Assembly: GCA_035504235.1 (NCBI GenBank)
Contig: DATJSH010000236.1
Span: 1 to 9,559, forward strand
Direction of reading: 5' to 3'
DNA from: DATARH01 sp035504235
GTDB taxonomy: Bacteria; Pseudomonadota; Alphaproteobacteria; ATCC43930; CGMCC-115725
Length of the DNA stretch: 9,559 bases
The position numbers and the translations under genes were made by a program. Numbering within the stretch: position 1 is the first letter of the stretch; each line of letters starts with the position of its first letter. The notes beneath the pieces are model-generated. The model ran no database searches and was not told the DNA's origin. It was given only the letters and a program-made list of their open reading frames with translations. Of this stretch, positions 1-7,095 are shown piece by piece.

Positions 1-313
1 CGCCCGCAATTTCGCGATGATGCCCAAGGGCGCGATGGTCATCAACATCGGCCGCGGCGGGCATGTGGTCGAAAAGGACCTTATCGCCGCGCTCGATTCC
101 GGGCAGATTTCCTATGCCGCGCTCGACGCGCTGAAGCCCGAGCCGCTGCCGCCGGAAAGCCCGCTGTGGACGCACCCCAAGGTCACGGTGATGCCGCATG
201 TCGCGCGCCGGCCGACGGTCGCGCAGCTCGTCACCGAGATCGCCCGCAACATCAAAAGCCTCGAAGCCGGCGGTGGCCTCCTCCAGCAGATCGACCTCGC
301 GCGAGAGTATTAG
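1..313 (+). CDS. Glyoxylate/hydroxypyruvate reductase A-like D-2-hydroxyacid dehydrogenase (C-terminal part, gene cut by window edge)
   Basis: The reading frame is open from base 2 to a TAG at 311-313, so the gene begins before the window; the ATG at 17 is internal. The family reduces glyoxylate or hydroxypyruvate (or related 2-keto acids) with NAD(P)H in the cytoplasm. What is seen is the end of the nucleotide-binding domain (VINIGRGG, then a DLIAAL helix), the loop PEPLPPESPLW carrying the Glu that pairs with the catalytic His, and that His in MPHVA. The tail GLLQQIDLAREY closely resembles the end of E. coli GhrA (QVDRARGY). The segment after the His (ARRPTVAQL) seems about two residues shorter than I remember for E. 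coli GhrA. The substrate-binding domain lies outside the window, so exact substrate cannot be judged. Family call is firm; the symbol ghrA is likely but not assigned. Confidence 0.88.
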   Translation, partial: ARNFAMMPKGAMVINIGRGGHVVEKDLIAALDSGQISYAALDALKPEPLPPESPLWTHPKVTVMPHVARRPTVAQLVTEIARNIKSLEAGGGLLQQIDLAREY

Positions 314-334
314 CCAAGAGCGTTTGATGGCTGG

Positions 335-368
335 ATTCCGGCCTTTGCCGGAATGGCGAACATTTTTT
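335..368 (+). terminator. Hairpin plus T-tract after the GhrA-like gene
   Basis: ATTCCGGC (335-342) and GCCGGAAT (347-354) form a perfect 8-bp stem with loop CTTT. Six T residues follow at 363-368, eight bases after the stem. The hairpin begins 22 bases after the stop codon, so it probably ends the GhrA-like transcript. The gap between stem and T-tract is longer than in a textbook intrinsic terminator. The stem core, GGATTCCGGC...GCCGGAATG, also resembles dispersed extragenic palindromes common in proteobacteria, so it may be a REP-like element used as a terminator. Confidence 0.5.
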
Positions 369-531
369 GCGATCTTGCTATTGTCAAAATCATAATGATG
401 CTTATATGGCACGCATGTTCACCGCCGCCGACATCGAAGCGCATCCATCAAAGACGGTCACCGCCGCCCTCCTCCGGCTGCTCATCGTGCTGGTTTGCTG
501 CGGCTTTTCGCGGCTCCGCGGCATTCGGAGA

Positions 532-2880
532 TCAGCGCTGCTCCATCCCGTGGATCGCGCGCCAGATGCGCTCGGACGTGGCGGGCATCTCCAGATGGGT
601 CACGCCATATTCGGAGAGCGCGTCGACAGCGGCGTTGATCAGCACGGCCAAGGCCGGGGTGGTGCCACCCTCGCCACCAGGGCGAATGCCGAGCGGATGC
701 GCCGGGCTCGGCACCTCGGAGAGCTCGCAATCGAAAAACGGCATTCCGTCGGCGCGCGGCATCGCGTAGTCCATGAACGAGCCCGCAAGCAATTGCGCCG
801 TGTCCCGGTCGTAATGGACGTTCTCCATGATCGCCTGGCCGAGCCCCTGGACGATCCCGCCATGCACTTGGCCGTGCACGATCATCGGATTGACCGCACG
901 CCCGACATCGTCGACCGCGCTGTAGCGCACGATGTCGAGCACGCCGGTGTCGGGGTCGATCTCGACCTCGCACACATGGCAGCCATAGGGGAAGGCGGCG
1001 TCATTGAAGGTCTCGTCGCTCTCGCCGTCGAGCTTCCCGCGCAACTCGTCGGGCAGGTCGTTGCGTTCGAGCGCGGCGCGCGCGACTTCGAAAATGCCGA
1101 TCGCCTTATCGGTGCCTTTGACCGTGAAATTGCCGGCGACGAATTCGAGGTCGGCGACATCGGCCTCGAGCACATAACTAGCGATCTGCAGCCCTTTTTC
1201 GATGATTGCTTTCGAAGCATTCAGCATCACCACGCTGCCCATGCGCAGCGCCCGCCCCGAATGCGCGCCGCCGCCGACCGACACAAGCGCGGTGTCGCCG
1301 GTGATGAGGCGGATGCTGTCGATCGGCACGCCGAGCCATTCGCCGACGAGCTGCGCAAAGCTCGTTTCGTGGCCCTGGCCTTGGCTGACGGTGCCGATCG
1401 CGACCTCGACGGTGCCTTCCGGCTTCACCGTAATCTCGGCCTTTTCGCGCGGCGCACCGGTCGCGGTGTCGACATAGTTGGCGACGCCGATGCCGCGCAG
1501 CTTGCCACGCGCCTTCGCCTCCGCGCGGCGTGCCGCAAAGCCCCGCCAGTCGCCGAGGCGCAGCACCTTCTCCATGCAATCATGGTACTCGCCGCTGTCG
1601 TAGACCATGCCGAACGGGTTGGTGTAGGGCATCATCTCGACCGGCACGAGGTTGCGCCGGCGCAGCTCGATGCGGTCGATCCCGGTCTCGATCGCCGCGA
1701 GATCGATCAGCCGCTCCATGACGAACATCACCTCGGGCCGGCCCGAGCTGCGATAGGGCCGCGTCGGCAAGGTGTTGGTCAGCGCCGCCCGCGCGCGGAA
1801 ATGCACCAGCGGCACATGGTAGATGCTCGACATGATCTCGACGCCCTTGTTGAGCGAGCCAAAGGCGATCGCATAGGCGCCCTGGTTGACGAGGTTCGAG
1901 CCGCGCATCGCGAGAAAGGTGCCGTTTTTGTCGAGCGCCAGCTCGGCATGGCACGACAGGTCGCGCGCCTGGTAATCGGCGACAAAATATTCCTGCCGCT
2001 CGCTGGTCCACTTGACCGGCCGCCCCAATCTTTTGGCCGCCCACACGACAAGTCCGAACTCCACATTGAACGAACCGCGCGTGCCGAAATTGCCGCCGAT
2101 ATCGTGCATCACCATGCGCGCCTCTTCGGGCGGGATGCCGAACATCAGGGCCAGGTCGCGGCGTGGGCTGACCGCGCCGCCGCACCCGGCGTGGCAGGTG
2201 TGCAGGTTGGTCGCCGGGTCGTATTCGCCGACCGCGGCGCGCGGTTCCATCGGCACCCCGGCGACGCGCTGCACCCAGGTGTCGAGCTTGACGACATGCG
2301 CCGCCTTGGCGAACGCCGCTGCGGTCGCCGCTTCGTCGCCTATCTCGCCGTCGAGGATGATGTTGGGGCTGTCGAGGCGCGCGCGCGACGCTTGCGCCTC
2401 GGCCGCGTCGAGACCGCGCGCCACCGCCGGCAACACCTCCCAGTCGATCTCGACCAGCTCGGCGGCATCCTTCGCCGCGGCAAGCGTCTCGGCGACGACG
2501 ACCGCGACGATCTCGCCGACATGGCAGACCTCGGGGAAGATGATCGGCCGATGCTGCGGCCGCACCACCGGCGACCCGTCCTTGTTCTTGATCGAGATGT
2601 CGGCCGGGTGGCTGTTGGCGATATGCGGCAGCGGGTTGAGCCGGTCTGCCTTCGCCTCGTCAGACGTCAGCACGCACAGCACGTCGGGCGCCGCTTTCGC
2701 CGCCGCCGCATCGAGCGAGCGGATCAGCGCGTGGGCATAGGGCGAGCGGACAAAGACGGCATAGGCTTGGCCGGGCAGATTGAGGTCGTCGCTGTAGCGG
2801 CCGCGCCCGGTCACCAGGCGCAAATCCTCGCGCCGGCGCACCGGCTGTCCGATACCGCTGCCGTTCGGCTTACCCAGCAT
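532..2880 (-). CDS. CoxL-like molybdopterin-binding subunit of a xanthine/CO dehydrogenase family enzyme
   Basis: This 782-residue protein is the large, molybdenum-cofactor subunit of the xanthine dehydrogenase superfamily. It would hydroxylate or oxidise an unknown substrate using a molybdopterin cytosine dinucleotide-type cofactor. The N-terminal ald_Xan_dh_C-like domain (about residues 10-125) opens with VRRREDLRLVTGRGRYSDDL and contains FVRSPYAHA. The cofactor domains show GGNFG (about 262-266), PYRSSGR (about 374-380), SQGQGHET (about 500-507) and a C-terminal GEGGT loop (about 737) carrying the Glu that acts as base in this family. True form I CO dehydrogenases have AYxCSFR at the active-site loop and form II proteins AYRGAGR; SSGR here argues against real CO oxidation. 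Length fits CoxL (about 780-800). I chose the ATG at 2880 because GGGAG and AGGGAG lie just upstream and the conserved domain starts 12 residues later; the frame stays open further upstream but without family similarity. No small 2Fe-2S or FAD subunit gene adjoins it, so it appears as an orphan. Confidence 0.9.
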   Translation of the reverse strand: MLGKPNGSGIGQPVRRREDLRLVTGRGRYSDDLNLPGQAYAVFVRSPYAHALIRSLDAAAAKAAPDVLCVLTSDEAKADRLNPLPHIANSHPADISIKNKDGSPVVRPQHRPIIFPEVCHVGEIVAVVVAETLAAAKDAAELVEIDWEVLPAVARGLDAAEAQASRARLDSPNIILDGEIGDEAATAAAFAKAAHVVKLDTWVQRVAGVPMEPRAAVGEYDPATNLHTCHAGCGGAVSPRRDLALMFGIPPEEARMVMHDIGGNFGTRGSFNVEFGLVVWAAKRLGRPVKWTSERQEYFVADYQARDLSCHAELALDKNGTFLAMRGSNLVNQGAYAIAFGSLNKGVEIMSSIYHVPLVHFRARAALTNTLPTRPYRSSGRPEVMFVMERLIDLAAIETGIDRIELRRRNLVPVEMMPYTNPFGMVYDSGEYHDCMEKVLRLGDWRGFAARRAEAKARGKLRGIGVANYVDTATGAPREKAEITVKPEGTVEVAIGTVSQGQGHETSFAQLVGEWLGVPIDSIRLITGDTALVSVGGGAHSGRALRMGSVVMLNASKAIIEKGLQIASYVLEADVADLEFVAGNFTVKGTDKAIGIFEVARAALERNDLPDELRGKLDGESDETFNDAAFPYGCHVCEVEIDPDTGVLDIVRYSAVDDVGRAVNPMIVHGQVHGGIVQGLGQAIMENVHYDRDTAQLLAGSFMDYAMPRADGMPFFDCELSEVPSPAHPLGIRPGGEGGTTPALAVLINAAVDALSEYGVTHLEMPATSERIWRAIHGMEQR

Positions 2881-2964
2881 TCTCCCTGCTCCCGCTTCCT
2901 TTCCGGCGTCGCGCGCCGGCACTTTAGCGCCGCACGGCGCGGACGCGAAAAAACTTCCGGCCGC

Positions 2965-2978
2965 GTGACCTCGGTCAC
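2965..2978. promoter_or_regulatory. Candidate operator: GTGACC-TC-GGTCAC palindrome
   Basis: GTGACC (2965-2970) and GGTCAC (2973-2978) are exact reverse complements separated by two bases. The site lies 84 bases upstream of the CoxL-like start and 63 bases upstream of the divergent small ORF, so a bound regulator could control both. A dyad of this form suits a dimeric repressor or activator, but no regulator gene is visible nearby and no family can be named from the site alone. Confidence 0.35.
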
Positions 2979-3041
2979 ACTGGCGCACCTGCCGCGCGCC
3001 TAAATCTGAATCAATGAATTTGAGGTTGGGGAGTCGAGGCC

Positions 3042-3239
3042 ATGTGTAGCATCCATATGCTGGAGCCGGTCGCCGCATCGAGCGAGCCCTTTGCGAGCGC
3101 AGCCGGCAATTTTGTCGCCGAACCCGATCTTGCCGACTTGATGCGCGACCCGATGACCGAGGCGCTGATGACGGCTGATCGCGTCGACCATAATGAGCTT
3201 TGCACCCTGCTATTGCACGTCCGCGAAAGCCTGCGCTAG
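3042..3239 (+). CDS. Small hypothetical protein, 65 residues
   Basis: I do not recognise this protein. The ATG at 3042 is preceded by GGGGAG (3028-3033) at a spacing of eight bases, which is a good ribosome binding site, and the frame ends at TAG 3237-3239. The product has no signal peptide or membrane segment. It is acidic in the middle (EPDLADLMRDPM) and looks helical, with the segment LMRDPMTEALMTADRVD followed by ELCTLLLHVRESL. Short proteins with a similar 'DPxTxALMxADxVD...L..LL..VR' pattern are, as I recall, found in alphaproteobacteria, without known function. It is divergent from the CoxL-like gene across a 161-base gap and is not clearly joined to glgX, which starts 345 bases later. 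The competing minus-strand frames here lack a good start. Confidence 0.55.
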   Translation: MCSIHMLEPVAASSEPFASAAGNFVAEPDLADLMRDPMTEALMTADRVDHNELCTLLLHVRESLR

Positions 3240-3327
3240 CGGCGCGATTTTCGCCGGCAGCGATGCGGGCTGCGGCTGGCGGCGCATCGTATAGACCGCA
3301 CGGCCAAAATCTGAGGATGCGAAGCCC

Positions 3328-3407
3328 CCCGCCAGTCGCCCGGTCGGCGCCGTCAACCCGCCGAACGGGCGATTTTGCCGTTGCAACTGGAGGTTCGGAC
3401 TGGCGGG
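3328..3407. repeat. Ten-base inverted repeat with 60-base interior
   Basis: CCCGCCAGTC (3328-3337) and GACTGGCGGG (3398-3407) are exact reverse complements. The interior can fold further: GCCCG at 3338-3342 can pair with CGGGC at 3366-3370, and a smaller CCCG/CGGG pair lies within. In an RNA this would give a closed, branched structure about 80 bases long. It could be part of a long glgX leader or a small RNA; chance pairing in GC-rich DNA is also possible. Confidence 0.35.
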
Positions 3408-3541
3408 TGAGCGGCAGGGTCGCGAGAGCTTCCCGGGTGTGCGCGGCCTCGCCGATCTCGCCGGGTGACGCCGACGGCGATTTGGGACGCAATTAGTCCT
3501 CCGTGGTCGGATCGGCGCCGCTTCCTCGGCGTTCATCACTC

Positions 3542-3558
3542 GCCGGCTTTTCGCCGGC
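3542..3558 (+). promoter_or_regulatory. Hairpin in the glgX leader
   Basis: GCCGGC (3542-3547), loop TTTTC, GCCGGC (3553-3558): each arm is self-complementary, so the two arms pair as a 6-bp GC-only stem. It ends 26 bases before the glgX ATG and 12 bases before the ribosome binding site AAGGGAT (3571-3577). It could stabilise the 5' end or affect translation; direct evidence is lacking. Confidence 0.35.
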
Positions 3559-3584
3559 TCGGTTTCGCTCAAGGGATCTAAACA

Positions 3585-5744
3585 ATGGCCAAGACAGGTC
3601 CGCGGCAGGTCCTTGAGGGGCTGCCGCATCCGCTCGGCGCGACATGGGATGGCCGGAACGGCGTCAATTTCGCGCTGTTTTCGGCCCACGCGACCAAGGT
3701 CGAGTTGTGCCTGTTCGACGATGCAGGCGGGAAGGAAGTCGCCCGCATCGAGTTGCCGGAATTCACCGATGAAATCTGGCACGGCTATGTTCCAGGGGTT
3801 GGGCCCGGGTCGATTTATGGCTACCGCGTGCACGGGCCTTACGAGCCAGAGGCCGGCCACCGCTTCAACCCCAACAAGCTACTGCTCGATCCCTATGCAC
3901 GCGGCCATTTTGGCGATCTCCAATGGAACCCGGCGGTGTTCGGGTATCGGATGGAGAGCGGCGACGACCTCACCTTTGACGAGCGCGACAGCGCGCCGTT
4001 TATGCCGAAATGCGTCGTCATCGACCCCAACTTCGACTGGAACGGCCATCGCGGCCGGCAGGCGGTGCCGTGGGACAGCACGATCATCTATGAGACGCAT
4101 CTGCGCGGCTACACCAAACGCCACCCCGCGGTGCCCGAGGAATTGCGCGGCACCTATAAAGGCATCTGCCAGAAGGAGGTGATCGAGCACATCAAGAGCT
4201 TGGGAGTGACCTCGGTCGAGCTGCTGCCGATCCACACCTTTATTCGCGACAGCTATCTGATCGACCGGGGCCTGACCAATTACTGGGGCTACAATTCGAT
4301 CGGCTTCTTCGCACCCGATCCCGGCTACGCCCACGAGCGCGAGCAGACGCTGCGCGAGTTCAAGGAGATGGTCGCATGCCTGCACGCGGCCGGGCTCGAG
4401 GTCATCCTTGACGTCGTCTACAACCATACCGCCGAGGGCAACGAACTCGGGCCCACGTTGTCGTTCAAAGGGATCGACAACGCGTCGTACTACCGACTGC
4501 TGCCCGATCAGCCGCGCTATTTCATCAATGACACCGGCACCGGCAACACGCTCAACCTGAGCCACATCCGCGTTATCCAGATGGTGACCGACAGCCTGCG
4601 CTATTGGGTCACCGAGACGCATGTCGACGGTTTCCGGTTTGACCTCGGCACCATCCTCGCCCGCGAGCCTTACGGCTTCGACACCCAAAGCGGCTTCCTC
4701 AAGGCATGCTGCCAAGATCCCGTGCTGGGCAGCATCAAGTTGATCGCCGAGCCGTGGGATTGCGGTCCGGGCGGCTACCAGGTCGGCGGTTTTCCGCCGG
4801 GTTGGGCCGAATGGAACGACAAATTCCGTGATACGGTGCGCGATTTCTGGCGCGGCGAAGCGCCGGCCAGTGCGTTGGCGCCTCGTCTCGCAGGTTCGGC
4901 CGACTGCTTCAACCATCGCGGCCGCAAGCCTTGGGCAAACGTCAATTTCGTCGCCGCGCATGACGGCTTCACGATCAATGATCTCGTCACCTTCAACGAC
5001 AAGCACAACGAGGCGAACGGCGAGGACAACCGCGACGGCAGCAGCGACAATCGCGCGTGGAATTGCGGCTGGGAAGGTCCGACCGATGACCCGGCGATCA
5101 ATCAGCTCCGGCAGCGGCAGATCAAGAACCTGCTGGCGACGCTGCTTTTGTCGCTGGGAACGCCGATGCTGCTGGCGGGCGACGAGTTTGGCCGCACCCA
5201 ACAGGGCAACAACAACGCCTATTGTCAGGACAACGAAATCTCGTGGCTCGATTGGGAGCTCAAGGACAAGGGCAAGTCGCTGATCGGCTTCGTGCGGACG
5301 CTGACCGAGCTGCGGCGGAAATACCCGGTGCTACGCCGCAGCCGTTTCGTCAACGGCGAGACCAACGAGGCCGGGATCAAAGACGTGACCTGGATCAACG
5401 CCGCCGGCACCGAAATGCAGGACGAGCATTGGGACGACGGGCTGATGCGCTGTTTTGGCATGATGCTTGATGGCCGCGCACAGGCGACCGGCATCCGCCG
5501 CCCCGGCGAAGATGCCAGCCTGTTGCTGGTGCTCAACGCTCATGACGACGTCGTCGAATTCGCGCTGCCCGAATATGCGGGCGGTGAATGGACGCTGCTG
5601 TTCGACACCAACCTCGTCGACGAGGCGGAAGCGGCCGTTTTTCAGCCCGGCGAGCGGTACAAGGTCACCGCGCGTTCGCTGCTGTTTTTCGTTCTATCGT
5701 CGATACCGGTGGGCAAGAGACCGCCGGATTCGTCGGGTTCGTAG
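3585..5744 (+). CDS. glgX: Glycogen debranching enzyme GlgX
   Basis: This 719-residue cytoplasmic GH13 enzyme hydrolyses alpha-1,6 branch points of glycogen limit dextrins left by phosphorylase. An N-terminal CBM48/isoamylase-N domain (about residues 12-110) includes GATWDGRNGVNFALFSAHA and the typical YGYRVHGPYEP. The catalytic barrel (about 165-570) has all four conserved regions: DVVYNHT (276-282), GFRFDLG with nucleophile Asp353, AEPWD with acid/base Glu389, and AAHDGF with His459-Asp460. A beta-rich C-terminal domain follows (about 600-705). Length is slightly above E. coli GlgX (about 657) and close to TreX-type enzymes, so the substrate preference could differ. The ATG at 3585 has AAGGGAT eight bases upstream. 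No other glycogen or trehalose gene lies in the window, which is unusual because glgX often sits with glgA, glgB, glgC or treZ/treY. Confidence 0.96.
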   Translation: MAKTGPRQVLEGLPHPLGATWDGRNGVNFALFSAHATKVELCLFDDAGGKEVARIELPEFTDEIWHGYVPGVGPGSIYGYRVHGPYEPEAGHRFNPNKLLLDPYARGHFGDLQWNPAVFGYRMESGDDLTFDERDSAPFMPKCVVIDPNFDWNGHRGRQAVPWDSTIIYETHLRGYTKRHPAVPEELRGTYKGICQKEVIEHIKSLGVTSVELLPIHTFIRDSYLIDRGLTNYWGYNSIGFFAPDPGYAHEREQTLREFKEMVACLHAAGLEVILDVVYNHTAEGNELGPTLSFKGIDNASYYRLLPDQPRYFINDTGTGNTLNLSHIRVIQMVTDSLRYWVTETHVDGFRFDLGTILAREPYGFDTQSGFLKACCQDPVLGSIKLIAEPWDCGPGGYQVGGFPPGWAEWNDKFRDTVRDFWRGEAPASALAPRLAGSADCFNHRGRKPWANVNFVAAHDGFTINDLVTFNDKHNEANGEDNRDGSSDNRAWNCGWEGPTDDPAINQLRQRQIKNLLATLLLSLGTPMLLAGDEFGRTQQGNNNAYCQDNEISWLDWELKDKGKSLIGFVRTLTELRRKYPVLRRSRFVNGETNEAGIKDVTWINAAGTEMQDEHWDDGLMRCFGMMLDGRAQATGIRRPGEDASLLLVLNAHDDVVEFALPEYAGGEWTLLFDTNLVDEAEAAVFQPGERYKVTARSLLFFVLSSIPVGKRPPDSSGS

Positions 5745-5863
5745 CGGCACACCGGAAGACCCGATCCGAGCCAGCAACGTTCCCCGACTTAGGCATGAGA
5801 GGACATCACTCGGTGAGCGTTTGCGGGTCTCTGATCTGGTTCTGATGACGCTTTGGATCGCCC

Positions 5864-6949
5864 ATGGAAGCTCCGCAACTCGAACGGCGTCTGGCAGCGA
5901 TTGTGGCGGCCGACGTGGAAGGCTACAGCCGTTTGATGCACGGCGACGAGGAAGGCACGATGGCAGCGCTGTCGGCGCGTCGCGCCGTGCTCGATGAGTT
6001 AGTCGCAGGTCATCGGGGGCGGATTGCGAACACCGCTGGAGACAGCGTACTTGCCGAGTTCGCCAGCGTGCTCGACGCCGTGGTTTGTGCGCTCGAAATC
6101 CAGCGAGCCTTGGCGCGACTGGATGAGGCAGATGCCGAGCGGACCATGCGCTTCCGCATCGGCATCAACGTCGGCGATGTTATGGTGAAGGACGGCGACC
6201 TTTTCGGCGACGGCGTCAATGTTGCGGCGCGGCTTGAAAGCCTGGCCGAAGGGGGCGGAATTTGCGTGTCCCGCGGTGTACGCGACCATCTCCGGCATCG
6301 CATGAACCTGGTGTTCGAGGACCTCGGCGAGCAGTTGGTGAAAAATATCGCTCATCCGATTCGGGCGTTTCGGTTGCGGCTTGGCGACGACAGTCCTGCT
6401 GCCCTCTTGAGCCCTGCCCTGCCCGATGGGACCGAACCCCAAAGCGGACTGATCTCCACCGATCACGAGGTAGCACTCGAATTGGCATTTTGGGAAAGTG
6501 TCAAGGATGGCGGTCCAGCCGAGCTTGCGACCTATCTCGAACGATTTCCGGAGGGAACATTCGCCGATCTGGCGCGGACCCGTCAAAGCGGTACGGATGG
6601 AAGCATGGTCGACGCTGTATCCGGCGAGCGGGAGGGAGGTCCTGATGCCGCGGAACTCTCGTTCTGGGACAGCGTCAAGGACAGCCAGCGGATTGAGGAA
6701 ATTACGGCTTATCTCGATCAGTATCCGGATGGGCATTTCGCCGTTCTGGCCCGGGCGCGACTGTCGTACGCCAGCGAGGCTGAGGACGAGGCGCTATCGT
6801 CGGTAGGCGATGCCGTCGAGCTCGCCTTCTGGGAGGCGATCGCCGAGAGCCATAACGCAAAATTATTCGAGGCGTACCTGCAAAAATATCCTGATGGTGA
6901 ATTTGCCGTGATTGCGAAGGCACGGCTCGAGAGCGAGGACGTCCAATAA
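5864..6949 (+). CDS. Class III adenylate/guanylate cyclase with three C-terminal repeats
   Basis: This 361-residue soluble protein has an N-terminal class III cyclase domain (about 5-172) that would make cAMP or cGMP from the nucleoside triphosphate. The metal-binding aspartates are Asp17 (AADVEGYSRLM) and Asp60 (NTAGDSVLAEF), and the transition-state Asn119 and Arg123 lie in DGVNVAARLE. Asp112 (GDLFG) matches the base-recognition Asp of adenylate cyclases, but Asn56 stands where the partner Lys (KTxGD) is usual, so base specificity is uncertain. After a linker come three repeats of about 37 residues (204-240, 262-299, 317-354) with the pattern ELxFWxSVKD...YLxxFPxGxFAxLARxR; such repeats occur in rhizobial cyclases and caspase-like proteins and may bind a partner. 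No membrane segment or signal peptide is seen. The ATG at 5864 is the first possible start, because an in-frame TGA lies at 5846-5848; the ribosome binding site is weak (GGA at 5855). Confidence 0.93.
   Translation: MEAPQLERRLAAIVAADVEGYSRLMHGDEEGTMAALSARRAVLDELVAGHRGRIANTAGDSVLAEFASVLDAVVCALEIQRALARLDEADAERTMRFRIGINVGDVMVKDGDLFGDGVNVAARLESLAEGGGICVSRGVRDHLRHRMNLVFEDLGEQLVKNIAHPIRAFRLRLGDDSPAALLSPALPDGTEPQSGLISTDHEVALELAFWESVKDGGPAELATYLERFPEGTFADLARTRQSGTDGSMVDAVSGEREGGPDAAELSFWDSVKDSQRIEEITAYLDQYPDGHFAVLARARLSYASEAEDEALSSVGDAVELAFWEAIAESHNAKLFEAYLQKYPDGEFAVIAKARLESEDVQ
6473..6925 (+). repeat. Three protein-level repeats in the cyclase tail
   Basis: The repeats lie at 6473-6583, 6647-6760 and 6812-6925. 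Each has a Phe-Trp pair (residues 209-210, 267-268, 322-323) and a later YL..[FY]P.G.FA segment. The Trp residues are 58 and 55 apart. The DNA of the copies has diverged while the protein pattern holds, so the array is old and under selection rather than a recent duplication. Confidence 0.75.
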
Positions 6950-7012
6950 GGGGGCCGATCGCCACTAGAGTAGGCAGAAGCAGCCAAGCTTCAGAAAGTT
7001 TGCTGGTCTTGC

Positions 7013-7025
7013 GCCCCACAGGGGC
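7013..7025. terminator. Weak hairpin between convergent genes
   Basis: GCCCC (7013-7017), loop ACA, GGGGC (7021-7025) lies between the convergent cyclase and transglutaminase-like genes, whose stops are 146 bases apart. It could work in either direction, but the stem is only 5 bp and no T-tract adjoins it, so it may be only a stabilising structure. Confidence 0.25.
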
Positions 7026-7095
7026 TCTCAGCACGTTGACCGCCAAACACCGCCCCACAATTTAGGCAACGCAACGGTCGACGCACACTGCCGGT

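Larger units (their letters stand above)
3240..3584. other. Non-coding stretch between the small ORF and glgX
   Basis: No convincing gene is seen in these 345 bases. It contains a 7-bp inverted repeat CGATGCG (3261-3267)/CGCATCG (3283-3289) just after the small ORF, which may help end its transcript although no T-tract follows. A wide 10-bp inverted repeat is listed separately, and a compact hairpin lies just before glgX. The rest presumably contains the glgX promoter, but no clear -35/-10 pair stands out. Confidence 0.6.

Noticed and set aside
367..3003. A long open frame of 878 codons on the plus strand opposite the CoxL-like gene
   Set aside because: It is the antisense shadow of a well-supported gene in GC-rich DNA, has low-complexity Arg/His/Asp-rich content and no recognisable domain.
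2881..3492. N-terminal extension of the CoxL-like frame up to 3492
   Set aside because: The extension is Arg-rich without similarity, overlaps the small ORF, and the family N-terminus and a good ribosome binding site point to 2880.
3210..3860. A 216-codon minus-strand frame before and into glgX
   Set aside because: It overlaps the glgX start, is Pro/Arg-rich and has no recognisable motif.
3879..5201. A 440-codon open frame on the minus strand opposite glgX
   Set aside because: It mirrors the GC codon bias of glgX, has no family similarity and no good start; glgX has all its catalytic motifs.
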